A stretch of 64,000 bases of DNA from Sclerodactyla briareus (taxonomy: Eukaryota; Echinodermata; Holothuroidea; Dendrochirotida; Sclerodactylidae). Of this stretch, positions 23,389 through 34,600 are shown piece after piece (the stretch's first letter is position 1; each line of letters opens with the position of its first letter). The notes beneath the pieces were generated by a model. The model was given only the letters and a program-made list of their open reading frames with translations, did not search any database and was not told the origin of the DNA. The translations under genes were made by a program, and so were the position numbers. The stretch is taken from the NCBI GenBank assembly GCA_026419785.1, contig JAODTK010005232.1, forward strand, positions 203,983 through 267,982, in the 5' to 3' direction.

Positions 23389-23934
23389 GACGAACATCCC
23401 CTGCTCATCCAGCAATCGGGCAACGACATCCCCCACTGCACAAAAGGCTTCGCATGCTCGAATGTTTGAGTACGGAAGTATTGCAGAGAGAAGGTATTTC
23501 CAGTGAGGCCTGTGATGTTATCCTAGCTTCTTGGAGAGACAGTTCCAAGCAGCAATATGATAGTTTAAATCAGGCGGTTACAGAGTACTGTGAAAACTCA
23601 TACATCGGAATTCTGTACCTCTGTGGACCGATGTCTCAATTTCTAACTTTCTCTTTCTCAAGGGGTTGGGGTACAGTGCTATTAATATGTCGATGTGCAT
23701 TATCCTCATTTATTCTACTTCTTCCAGAGAACATAGGTGAAAACATACTCTCCAGAAGTAGATCCTTTCAGGCGGATATGAATGAGTTTCCTACAGATAC
23801 ATTGTCCTTAAAAATGTTAACATTCAAATTATGATTGCCTCGGTATCTATGCAGCGGATTCAGACGCTACAGTTTTCGGATTTGTCCTCCATGATGAAGG
23901 ATAGGCACTCCTTCGTGTTTTATTCCTGCGAAGG
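23389..23934 (+). pseudogene. DIRS tyrosine recombinase, N-terminal and first catalytic part
   Basis: Frames contain HKRLRMLECL, GISSEACDVILASWRDSSKQ near 23487-23546, a FLTFLF-like stretch then CALSSFILLLPENIG near 23695, and LKMLTFKL joined by a frameshift to MQRIQTLQFSDLSSMM at 23849-23896. The Arg of RIQTL (23855) fits the first catalytic Arg of the R-H-R-Y recombinases. The H-x-x-R and Tyr part is absent because repeat X begins at about 23934. The known role of this protein is integration of circular DIRS cDNA. Confidence 0.85.
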
Positions 23935-23980
23935 CAAAGGAAGTTATGCAGTCATGCACCGTGCGTTTTTGTTTGGTGTC

Positions 23981-24019
<39 letters not shown>

Positions 24020-25385
24020 CAACCCCTGTTAACACAATATGTAAACGTGCGGCAAATGGTATCAAGTTCCATTAGGTTTTGTGGGGTTCACATATGGGGA
24101 GGATGACCCCTATGGGTTTTGGGTGCCCGTTCAAGTTCATTTCAGGTCATGAGAGGAGGGACCAAAGTTCAAAAAGTTGTCTCGCCACATACTAACAGAA
24201 ACGAGAGATCTATCAAGTTCCCCCCCAAAAATTGGGTTGTGGATAGCATGTATTGGTGAAGGATATGACGCGATTGTTTTTGGTGGTTCAAGGTATTCAG
24301 GTCACATAGGAAAATCGTCATATATCTCGGCAACGAACATTTTGGAGGAAGGTCGTAATGGAAAGTTTCGTTCGTTGGGTGAAATGCATCTGGTGACCGA
24401 CTTTGACCTCATTTGACCTTGACCTGTGACCTCATTTGACCTTTGGACCTAGTGATTGTGCATGTCTTTTATTGTTTGATGGCCAGATGCGTTGTGTTAA
24501 GACAAACAAAAAGTAAGAACTACATACTACGATATCTTATTCCAAGCTATCTCAATGAATTGTGAAAGGTCAAGACCCAAGCTAAACTTAAAACACTGAA
24601 TGTGGAGAAATTTGGCATTTGAAATATGCTCGTCAGCATGATTTATCCGAATGAATGTATTATTAGTTCAAAGTAAGTGTCTGGATTGTACACATGATGC
24701 AGATTAACCCTACTGTTTTTGGTATCAGGTCAAGCGTAATTCCAGGTCACCATCCAGCGACAAATCCTATATCTTTGCTACGATTCATTGCATACAGAGT
24801 GAGAACAGCATATAGCCAACCAAACAAATATTTCCCCTAGTGAAGGACGTACAAATTCTTGAATTGTCATTTTATTATTATTCCTGATATGTTTGAGTAT
24901 TGGACTAGCACCAAATTCCCCCCAGTGAAGACTAGGTACCAATTCTTGGATATTGGCTTTTATATTTTCCTGATATCGTTTGAGTATGGGATAGCTCCAG
25001 TAGTGACCAGCCTAATGCGACGAGTCTGTACAAATCTGAATTGTCATTTTATTGTATTCCATGATAGTTTGGAGGTATGGACTAGCCACCAGTGACCGCC
25101 TATATGTACGGTGTTTGTACCCTCCTGTCAGAGTGACGTGATGCTCGGTGGGGGTTAGGTTAATTTGGTCCGTTCGTGACATTGCCACCCCCCCCCCCAC
25201 CTCCAGTTTCATAGCACTAGTCCAGGTGACCAGCTTATATGGACCCCTGCATCAGAGTGGTGTTGCTACGCGGTGGTGTGGGGGCAATTTTGAGTCTTGC
25301 ATGACACCACCCACCCCCCCATCAGCCGTTTCATGGACACAATGGAAAAAATGGGAAAATGTAGCCCTATTTTGAAGCCGCATCA
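23934..25385 (+). repeat. Repeat X, copy 1
   Basis: Aligns over its length with 40455-41419 plus 46429-46990. Shared landmarks: GCAGTCATGCACCGTGCG at the start, a TG-rich stretch, ATCAAGTT, TTTGACCTC words near 24405 and 40838, AAACAAAAAGT, GAATTGTCATTTTATT, TTGGACTAG, CACCAGTGACC and TAGTGGTGTTGCTAC-like words before a C run, then AATGTAGCCCTATTT. It contains AGGTCA/TGACCT words but no recognisable coding. It interrupts a DIRS recombinase at its left edge. Confidence 0.85.
23984..24018. repeat. TG microsatellite
   Basis: Uninterrupted TG repeats inside repeat X; the second X copy has a much shorter TG stretch at the same place. Confidence 0.95.
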
Positions 25386-25639
25386 CTGTACGAAATATAG
25401 AAGACGTGCTCGTTACGTAACAGGCGAAATAGAATGGTTGTCTATACGACAACCGGTGTCCAATTATGCAGTGAGTTGGGGGCCGGCGGTTGCAAAGCAG
25501 CCCGACGTTACTAGTGCAACCCGCTAATCGAATTGAGCTAAACTGATAAATTTAGCCCTATTTTGAACATGATTAACTCGTATTTCTTGATCAAGGAGGA
25601 AGAATCGCCACTTTGTTTCTTCATTTTTTAGTTGTAACT

Positions 25640-26260
25640 GAATACACATTTTCAACATCTAATATGTTGTGGTGCCCCACCAAAAGAGCAGTACATTTTG
25701 ACATCCACTGCCTCCCCCCCCCTTGGAGTCTGGCGCCGCCAATGCCTGATCAGCCACAAGCCTGCTACCCGTAAATTGAGGGAACTCAAGTGTTGTATGA
25801 AATTTGGCACAACAAATTATACAATTATGGTTTATGGTAACATGTGCCATATGGTTTCCCATCTTTTTATGGATAAACCCATATTGCCACCGACTGCTTA
25901 TCAGTCGTAAGTTTGCTACCGATTTTAGAGTCTTCCGTGAATTTTTGGCCCGCAATTCCACAATTATGGTTTTATGGTTCAAATGTTTTCCATCTTTCAT
26001 GGATAAACTCAATTATGGATTATACCTCCTTGTGCATATTCAGGACTGTGAATTCTCAAATTAGAGGGGGGGGGGGGGGGGGTGGGCCAGGAGCCCAATT
26101 TGCATGGTTCCTGATTACCTTCAGTGTTCGCACATTTGGGGACATTTAACTGAGGAAGCCATGGAGTATTCTTCTTACATATGCTTCTTCATTCTGTAAC
26201 ATTTTCAACATCTATATGTGGTGGTGCCGCCCCCCAGAACATGTCCACTATTACCTTCAC
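25640..26260 (+). repeat. Duplicated segment with internal ~165-bp tandem pair
   Basis: CATTTTCAACATCTA followed by GTTGTGGTGCC near 25649 recurs near 26198 with a C run after each. Between them two units of about 165 bp share GCCTGATCAGCC/GCTTATCAGTCG, GTTTGCTACC-like, CACAATTATGGTTT and CATGGATAAAC words. No coding is recognised. Confidence 0.65.
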
Positions 26261-26900
26261 TTGCTACCCCCCCCCCACCCGGACCCCCCCCCCCCCCCAA
26301 ATCAGAGGACTTCCACTGAGGCTCCCGGGGAGAGTTCCTGCCTCTTTTACTGCATGCCCCACATGACTCTCCTAATTTCCTTCCGACCAGGCCGTTATCC
26401 TTTATGCAACACTAGCAGGAGGAGTGGCTGTGGAATCCCAAACACTACTTATTGGATGTGTCATACATACCTAAGTGCAGGCCACACAACACAATTTGGG
26501 GGGGTGGGGGGGGGTAAAGAAAAACCTGGCAATGTCATGAAGTTGCTCACCCTTGTATGTGTGTCCATGGGTAAAAGAGACTGTGCCTCCCAAGTCTAAC
26601 CGGGGCAATATATTTCAATCCATGGTACACTGCATTGGGGCTTGTAGAGATACACTTGTCATACCGGCCGAACAGTCCTTCATTTTAAACTAGAAATGTC
26701 GGGCGGGTAATCCGACAGACGTATATATCCCCGCATCTCTTATTCAAGAAATTGGTGTACATGAAACCGAACCAATATTCGTGTGATGAGAGAAGACTTT
26801 ATAGACTTGTGAAGCGAACAACGTGTACAGGTAAATGCGGTATTCCATAATGCACTTGTTAAGTGTATGAGGCACCCCCTACAAGCCCGGACAAGGTGCG
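26261..26900. other. No gene recognised; C and G runs
   Basis: C runs near 26268-26300 and a G run near 26500. Pro-rich open frames here are artefacts of the runs. Confidence 0.5.
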
Positions 26901-26904
26901 TCCT

Positions 26905-28430
26905 TAAATAAGACATTTATTCAAGATTTCTCGACTTAACAACAGACCACCAGAAGAGGTCAAATTCAGGTCAGAGGTCACAACATGCAGGTCAAAAATT
27001 ATTCAACAAATGGTGAACCATCAGCCTTCGCAGATATTCAATTCGCCGATTATAGCCAAAAAACAGTTTGACCCCTAAGTGACCTCGAATGACTTTAATG
27101 ATATGACAGATATTATGAAATTGTTACTCCCATGTGATAATCCACTCCTAGCAGCATTTTGCAATTTGATGAACATGCCCAGTGTATTGCCAAAAAGTAC
27201 TAAAAATCAGTGTTTGACCCCTAAGTGACCTTTAAGACATTCAATGACATGGCTGTTTTTTATGAATTGTTACACTCCATGTGTGCATCCACTCCTAGAA
27301 GCATATATTGCATTCCCCAATGAACATGTCCAAGGTATTGCGAAAACGGTATAAAAGTGAACTTTGGAACCCTTGTAAACTACCAGGTACAGTGTCCGAT
27401 CGAAGCGGAGTGTTTCCCTCCATGAAGCACACAAAAGCCTATCACATATCCCCAAAATAACCAGTTTCTACTTTTTTTGCCGTCGTAACTTCTTACAGAA
27501 GCACATTTATTCAAGATTCGACCTTTAACCACAGGACACCCGACAAGGTAAATTCAGGTCAGAGGTCACACATGCAGGTAAACGAGATATCATCAATGGT
27601 GAACGCATCCAGCTTCGCAGATATCAATTCTCCGATTATAACAAGAAAACAGTTTTTAACACTTAAGTAGTGGACCCCGAATGACTATATGATTATGACA
27701 GTTTTTATGAGAATGTTACATATCCATGTGATAAATCCATTCCTAGGAGCATTTTGCAACCTGATGAACACACCCAGTTGTATTGCCGGAAAACGTTACG
27801 AAAAACTAGGTTTTTGACCCCTAAAAATGACCTTTAAGACCGTCAATGGCATGGCGGGGTTTTTATGAAAATGGTTAAATCCATGTGATGCATCACGGCC
27901 TAGGATAAGATATGCATTCCAATTAACATGGCCAAGCTATTGCGAAAAAAAAGTATATTAAAACTGTCATCATTTGAGCTGATTCAGGGGGAGAAACTTA
28001 ATCTGCAAATTAGTCCCACAAAATTACCCTCAATGATCTTGACGCTATTGAATAAAGTTTATCAGGACATGGTAGTAGGTCCTATTCACAATGTTTCGTC
28101 AAAATCCCTAAAAAGTTGAGAAAATAATTGAATCCTCATTCTATATGCTAACGAATATGTAAATTAAACACACATAATGACCTTCAGTGATTTCAACGCA
28201 TTGATAAATTTATCAGGAATGTTAGAAGGTCCTAATCACCAAGTTTCGTGAGCTCCAACAATTAAAGTTTATAAATTGCCTAATTGCTTCATTGGGCCAA
28301 TTATTATGCAAATAGCATGCAAGATGACCTCCAGTGCCTCGACCACATGAGGGAAAAATCATAGGCAATGATAGTTGGCCCTATTCACCAAGTTTTATGA
28401 AAACCAATGCGTTTGAAACATCACATACAG
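26905..28430. repeat. ~150-bp tandem array B in ~590-bp blocks
   Basis: A block beginning ACATTTATTCAAGATT at 26918 recurs at 27505 (about 590 bp). Both blocks carry CAGGTCAGAGGTCAC and CTTCGCAGATAT and end with ~150-bp subunits starting GTTTGACCCCTAAGTGACC (27066, 27213; the second block has variants near 27652 and 27811). Further units with ATGACCTTCAGTG or ATGACCTCCAGTG and CACCAAGTTTC/T follow at about 28015, 28170 and 28319. The array is non-coding as far as I can see. Confidence 0.85.
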
Positions 28431-28578
28431 TATGCTATAATTAGGCTACTGGCCCAAGTAAATGCAAACTTGACTCGGATGAACTTGAACTTATCCGAGA
28501 TTTTACTCATCACGGACATGGTGTTCCAAGTTTGGCAATCGGATAAAGTGTTAAAGAATGAGAGCGCTACGCCTAAGG

Positions 28579-28652
28579 TTCCGGCGGCGCGGCGGCAGGC
28601 GGCGGCGGCCGGCGCGGCGGCGGCGGCGGTAACGGCGGCGGCGGAGACGGCG
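28579..28652. repeat. CGG/GGC-rich tract
   Basis: A run of interrupted GGC triplets. The Ala-rich reading on the plus strand and the Pro- or Ala-rich readings on the minus strand come from the repeat. Confidence 0.95.
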
Positions 28653-29164
28653 GGACCACGGCCAAAACCATAATTCCCCGAACACTTACAGGGTTGCTGG
28701 GATATATCCATTTGTCCCAAATAGGGAAGGCAGGAATTGCTGTGAACATATCTTGTGTAGCATGGTAGAGTTGTAGGGTTCTCATTTTGTGCTTACACAA
28801 TAAATGGATAGTAGAAGCCTCTTTACACTTTGGAGGACATTAAATTTCAATGTGTGACAAACAATTTTTACATCAATTTACAACGTACACACACCATAAC
28901 ATCATTGATTTCAAGATTGTATTGGAGTGGGGATTGTATATCACGTAAGACAGGGGAATCATGTTTGCCTGGCTGTTGTGCTGAATTGCCTTGAATAAAA
29001 TATTGAAACTACTGTTCACTGTTCATAATGTTCCAGTCAACGGGTTTTCACCTAATAGCCCTTGTTTCGTGGTATGCAGAGTACGCAAGCTCACAGCTTA
29101 TCAGTACGGGGCTCTAGACGCGATATCATTCTGGCTTATTTTTAAACTGTAACTACTCTTCATA
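28653..29164. other. No gene recognised
   Basis: No domain or repeat array is supported. Confidence 0.45.
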
Positions 29165-29665
29165 AATAGAACCAGATTCATCCCATTTCTTGTGATTAGT
29201 ATGTAGTTTTCATTAGAGTAGTTTTCACGCGTTCTTCCTCCTATACTGTTTTTGTGTACGTGTGTGTGGGCGTCAGACCCTGAGTTAATACCATCCAGGT
29301 TTTAACCTTTTTCCCCTATCTTATTATACTCACTCTTACTGCATCCTGACGATGGCTTTTGTAACATGTACTACCAATGCTATTGGGGATGTAAAATATT
29401 TAGGTGTGTGAGTCCTAGAACCTTGCTACAGTCGGGTCCTTTGCGAAGACTTGTGATGGTACAAGGTTTTCCATCAGGTCGTTTTGAGAGATTTTCCTTC
29501 TTACTGTTTGTGGTGCATGTGTATGTCGTCAGACCCCTGTAATATCTGGTTGATCTTTGTCCCCATATCATTATCGTATCATTATACTGCATCCTTGAAA
29601 TGGCTATTGTAACCTGTATTTACCAATGCTATATTTTGGGTGTCGTGATGTAAATATTCAACAGT
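29165..29665. repeat. Tandem pair of ~245 bp
   Basis: Two units share a TTTTCCTTC/TTCTTCCTCC region, TGTGTGTG..GTCAGACCC, ATTATACT, CTGCATCCT, ATGGCT.TTGTAAC.TGTA and ACCAATGCTAT words at about 29340 and 29587. Confidence 0.7.
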
Positions 29666-29784
29666 GTAGCTATCACACTTGATAACTAGTTTAGTGATAT
29701 AACCTACAGTAATAGAGGCCACCCCATATTCAAATTTATGCCTTGGTTTGGAATCCACATCTCCAAACTTCGAACCAGTCAGGT

Positions 29785-30110
29785 GCGGATCCAGGATTTT
29801 CACAAAGGGGGGGGTCCTACTTGGCTCCAGCGAAAAAATGACAGTACAATTTTTTTTTTCACCTCACCCTACACGCCCTTATGACGTCCATACCATTGTT
29901 CATTCCATCCATTGTTCCCATTTTTCGCATCGAATGTCATTTTTTCCTATTTTTTCCCCAACAGTCACGTCTTTTCCACTTTTCTCTAAATGTCATTTTT
30001 TCCCCAAATTTTTTTTCGGATCCCGCCCTGGCGTGCAGGCCCTATCGAGGATATCCGAACCTCACCCCCCTATTCAGAGCGTTCTTTTCATTTTTTTTTC
30101 AGCGGCTATA
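29785..30110 (+). repeat. Short DNA-element-like segment
   Basis: TGCGGATCCAGGATTTT followed by a G run resembles the common CAGTGGCGGATCC element end. Two TGTCATTTTTTCC words (near 29936 and 29991) form a weak internal duplication. The right end is not clear. Confidence 0.4.
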
Positions 30111-30299
30111 ACTCATTGGATTCAATTCCCCTCTTCTTGTTGTTGTACGTGTAGACCTACCGGGGCCCGAAGTCTGTCAGAAGTCTTCGTTTTGGTATAG
30201 AAACACTGTTTGCTAATTAAGGTTGATCTAGTAGCCGCGTCGTGGCACGAGGTCTTCGTCGAGAGTCTGTACAATTTTTTATGCGGCGCATAATACGCA

Positions 30300-31794
30300 C
30301 TCAGGCTCTATGACGTGAAGGGGAGGCCCCCGATCGGGTGCATGAAGGGGGGTATCGTCACCCTCAATAATTTGGTGAGAGACGCTAGTGCATTCCGGTC
30401 AAATCGGCTTGAATAACTTTCATCAACTGAATAAGCTCAGTCAGTTTAGTTTGAATTCTGTTTATTTTGCATGTTTCTAGCCTCAGGCAGTTTAGTGTTG
30501 AATCGGTTGTGCATGTTTTCTAAACGAACCAAACGATTCTCAGGAATCTCGCGGGGATATTGCCTTGTCGCCCCCATCTATGTTTCATGCTACAAAGGAT
30601 TAACCCATCAACATGAAGAAAAAAACTAAAGAGAGAAATTCAATCTTGGGCCTTCTGAGATGTAGAAGAGGGTTATGTGTAAGCTTGAGGTGAATAGGAA
30701 ACCGTAGTTATATAGCAATGATGGATGCGTGTATGACTCACAAATTTGCTCGTGGGACCTTTGCATTATGAGGCGGATGTACCAATAAGTTACCCAGTTA
30801 ACGGAAGGCGCAACGTGCACGGAGCGCAGCATATTTTCGGAGGTTCACACGGAAGATGTCCTATATGAGGATAGATGATGTATCACAATACACTTTATCC
30901 AATGATAGTGTATCACTCACCTCACCTCACTCACCTCACCTAACACCACGGAATAACGGTCTTAAAACGGTAAAACTTTTTATTTGGAGGGGGTGGTGAA
31001 ATTCCATAGGAAGCAAAAAGCTGCTGCCTTTTCTGTGGTGCTGACCAGGCAATAGTAACAAGATTAACCCATCCAACAAGAAGAAAAAATGAAGAGGAGA
31101 AATTCAATCAATTGGCCCTTCGAGATGTAGAAGCGGCCTTGTGTAAGCTTGAGGTGAAATGAAGATACCGTATGTATATAGCAAATGATGGCTGGTGTCA
31201 TACTCACATATTTGCTGTGGGACCTTGGACATAGGGGGGATGTAAAAGAAGTTACCCAGTTAACGGAAGGCGGAAGTGCACGGCAGCGCCCATATTTTCG
31301 GAGGTTCACACGGAAGAGTCCTGTATGCGAAGAGATGTATCACAATACACTTTATCACATATAGTGTAACACCTAACTCACCTCCACCCCATACGAAATA
31401 ACGTGTTCTTAAAACGTAAAACCAATTTTCTTTGGGGGTGGTAAAATTCCATAGGAAGCAACGCCTGCCTGCATTTTTGTGGTGCTACCTGCATTAGTAC
31501 AAGGACACCCACATACAGTGCCACAGAGGCGGAACAATAGTGCGCGCCCAAGCGCGGGGGGGCAAATTTTTTAGGGTCATGTTCACTTGAAAGGGGGTCA
31601 CGTATTTGTAGAGGGTACATTCAGAAACAGATGAAATCACTAGCGGGGAAGGGGAGGGGGGGTCCGACTCTCCAGAAGCCACCTGGATCCACATTATTGG
31701 TAGAATGCATAGTGTTTCAAAAAGCTCCGGCCAAAAAGGGGGAAGTCCGGACCCCCTGGACCCCCCCCCCCCTCCCTCTACATCCGCTACTGAC
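30300..31794 (-). mobile_element. Repeat Y, copy 2 (inverted) with internal duplication
   Basis: Read on the minus strand it starts CAGTAGCGGAT at 31794, then a G run, TCCAGGGGGTCCGGAC, GCATTCTACCAA, GAGAGTCGGACC, TGTGGGTGTCC, GAACCTCCGAAAATATGG and CACCTCAAGCTTACACA, in the same order as 37277-38165 on the plus strand. A segment of about 464 bp is present twice in tandem (30595-31058 and 31059-31505), each with GATTAACCCATC, GTGTAAGCTTGAGGTGAA and TTCCATAGGAAGCA. The far end near 30300 is uncertain. No coding is recognised, so it is treated as a non-autonomous element. Confidence 0.75.
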
Positions 31795-33059
31795 CAGAAT
31801 ACATTTCTTATTGTCAGGAAAGCTTAAGAGTACTGTATGATATATACTGTATCTAATTTCTTCACTGGTTACACCTCATAATATTGTGCCTCCTTACATT
31901 TTACTGTGCAGAATCATTGTTATGGCTTTCAATCCCGGAATATGGTCTGCAGATTGAGCTTGGTAGGGCCTAATTAGCTGCAAATGTATATGAGCAATGG
32001 AATACAATAGGCATTGGCACTAGTCTGCACGGCTTATCACCCGATACTCCCCGTACTCACTAAGACAAACAACATGAATATCAACATCGTAAATACATCG
32101 CAGTCATCGCTAGCAGGATTTGACCTAGTGTTACGTTGCATTTACCACTTAACATATCAGCAATGATTTTTCATTTCCCTTTTTAAACCCTTAAGAGTAC
32201 CGACAAAGAAAAGCAGTAAAAGATGCCTTCGGGGGACGTATTACTAGTGAACCCCAAAACACGCGCGGCTCCCTGTAAGGTTTAACTCAAGCAACAATTA
32301 CTGAACTTCGATCGTAAGGTGTTTGCAATTTAATAAACATCGCATTACAACATAACATATTAGGTGGCTTTCAAGTTCTCCATGAATAGAGTGCAAACAT
32401 CTATGTGATACACATTTTTCAAGGCTTGGCCACTCTTGTAATGTTTTGTTTAAAATATTCGTGTGATAACCAATAACATTAAAAACTAATTTATATTCCT
32501 GATGTAATGTTTCTGTCCCACCCCTTCAACCTCAGATTAATCAATTCTCTGTATAGGGGTAGTTATTTTCATTTATTGTTCCCAGATCAATAGCCTAGCA
32601 TTTGACGTCAATACTTATCCCATTGTCCTCGTCAATGCATGCAGTGTGTATATGGCGGGGGTTTTCCACAGGGTCACAAAGAAACAAAATATTATACCGC
32701 AACCATTGAAATGAAATCCAAGTTCATGCCATATGGTTTGTACGGATGAACATAGTATTCACCACTTTCAATTTTGACACGTCGCTTGCCACTTACACCA
32801 GCGCTATACTGCATGCCCCATCGTGATACACGATGTATCCACAAACAGTTAGTCTATAAGGATTTTGCATTGACCTGTCATTAACAACGATTCATTTGAA
32901 CGATTCTTTGATATCTGAATGCACAAAGCAATGCTACCATGCCTACGTCCAGCGCACGTGCCTACAGACCATGTCTGGACTGGGAGATCGATTATAAATT
33001 TGCACAATAAATCAAACAGTTCCATAGAAACACTACTTCATTCATACTTGTCAAAAATA
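31795..33059. other. No gene recognised
   Basis: AT-rich DNA without a recognisable domain or repeat. Confidence 0.45.
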
Positions 33060-33200
33060 CTCCACTCTGATTGGCTGAATCAGGTCAGCTGACCTTGCAT
33101 TATCCTTCGGCCAATGCAGGTCGTGATTCCCTAGCGAATGTATATGCTGAACTAGCACGTCTATAAAACAATAGTATTTGCGGTCTGTTTCATTGCATAC
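33060..33200 (+). promoter_or_regulatory. Promoter-like cluster (CCAAT, palindrome, TATA)
   Basis: An inverted CCAAT (ATTGG, 33070-33074), a perfect 14-bp palindrome AGGTCAGCTGACCT (33082-33095, holding an E-box and two everted nuclear-receptor half-sites), a direct CCAAT at 33111-33115 and TATAAAA at 33162-33168 lie in a promoter-like order. No coding exon is recognised just downstream, so the call is tentative. Confidence 0.3.
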
Positions 33201-33839
33201 GCAAGCCAAGCTGCCAATCTTAAATTTCAGTCTACTAAAACATTATTGTAATGAGATTAATAAATAAAATCCTGTTTTAGGTGGAAATGTAGGCATGGCT
33301 TCCCGGGTTATATTTTGTTTAACATCTCTGTGTTGGCGAAAATAGAAGCACTTATGAAATTTACAATAATTATAAGCGTAATCCCAGATATTGGCGACGC
33401 ACAGCATGTGCGTTACTAATTTCCGTAGACCCGAAAGAATTCAAGCGTGCATATTATTGTTGTTACTTTTTTCGAACATGTACAGACTTTTTACAGCCTC
33501 AGGGGTAACTATTTCAGCAAAAATGTGGTCAAATCTTGGATTTTTGTTTGCATATTTAAATTAATTTAATGTATGAATGAACAGGGTTACTATGAACAAT
33601 TTGATGGGCCTTTATCACATGATACGCCTCCTCATACACTCGGTGGCCCCGTTGCATTCGCTTTCAATTGAATGCCCACCCCCCCCCCAGTAGTGCATTA
33701 TCCTGTGGCTAAAACACGCTATATCAACCCCTATATATAAGCCTAGCCTAAATGCCTGCTCAAAAATGTCCTCTCCATCACACCTAATACAAATCCCCCC
33801 CCCCCCCCAACTTGCTGGGCCGGTCAGTGTCGTTATATC
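33201..33839. other. No gene recognised
   Basis: C runs near 33679 and 33797 create Pro-rich or Gly-rich frames. Nothing else is supported. Confidence 0.45.
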
Positions 33840-34600
33840 ATCAACTTCCGACATCTCGGATGGTAACATTTTGGATCGAGGCCGGGAGCAGCCCCCACTA
33901 CAGGCATATCTGTGGAAAAAAAGTCTATTGGGGAATCATCTTTTTCTGGTGATCCGCCCATCCCCGCTATTGAGACAGAGTTGAATGCCAATTTCGACAA
34001 AATACTGTTGACATCCTTTGTCGAAGATGGACATAGTCTGCTTCCATGAAAGTAGCCGAGCCTGCAGAATCCACTTCCCACTGATCAAGTTGCTAACAAT
34101 CCTACATAAACTAAGGCAAGGAATACTACGCAGAGTTGCGTTCTTGTTTATATTGATAGACATATTAAGCAAGCAAGACCAGGAAGGTCTCAGTACAAGT
34201 GGGTTGTGGTGTTAAGAAGTATCCATTGATGAGAGGGTGTGTGTATTTCATACTTTAGAAAATTATCTGATTAGAACGAAAGACATTAGAGCGAATGCCA
34301 CTCAAGTATTCATTTCCTATGCTGAGCCTAATAATCCTGTGTCAAGGGAGACACTGGCAAATTGGGTGAAAACTGTGTTATCATTGGCCGGTGTCGATAC
34401 CACTGTGTCAAAGCACATAATACCGGAGCAGCTGCCTCATCAGCAGGATGGATCTTTTTCCATACCATTGAACGATATATTAGCAACAGCAGGTTGGCGA
34501 AACTTGCAGACCTTCACTACTTTTTATAACAAGCCTTTGCAGGATACCAACGTTTCATTTGGCCATTCTTTGAAAAGCTCAGCTTGGGCAGAATGAGTAA
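33840..34600 (+). mobile_element. DIRS fragment, copy 2: recombinase end, possible gag piece
   Basis: The right part is the C-terminal half of a DIRS tyrosine recombinase: KYPL then CVFHTLENYLIRTKDIR at 34237-34290, VFISYAEPNNPVSRETLANW near 34302-34362, LSLAGVDTTVSK, and PLNDILATAGW then TFTTFYNKP near 34460-34540. The HxxR box reads H-N-T-G at 34416-34427, so the second catalytic Arg is Gly. The Tyr of TFYNKP is present. The left part (33930-34030) reads SSFSGDPPIPAIETELNANF, which may be a gag remnant. If so, RT and RNase H have been deleted between them. Confidence 0.8.

Larger units (their letters stand above)
21900..23934 (+). mobile_element. DIRS-type retrotransposon, 5' missing and 3' interrupted
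   Basis: On the plus strand the order is reverse transcriptase C-terminal half, RNase H, connecting region and tyrosine recombinase, the DIRS gene order. RT shows YLNNI at about 21967-21982 and HPDKSVLVPQQALTFL at 22068-22115. RNase H begins with ELSWWESNL at 22381 and ends with AHIPGK...DSLSRS near 22800. A stretch reading CFWKPDPQ at 22924 and KMEVDAASGILMVSQW near 23022-23070 matches the DIRS connector. The recombinase starts near 23440. No gag, palm front half or terminal repeat is seen. Repeat Y lies inside at 23092-23388 and repeat X cuts the 3' end. Confidence 0.9.

Noticed and set aside
28407..28800. Ala-rich and Pro-rich ORFs
   Set aside because: They are translations of the CGG/GGC tract in different frames.
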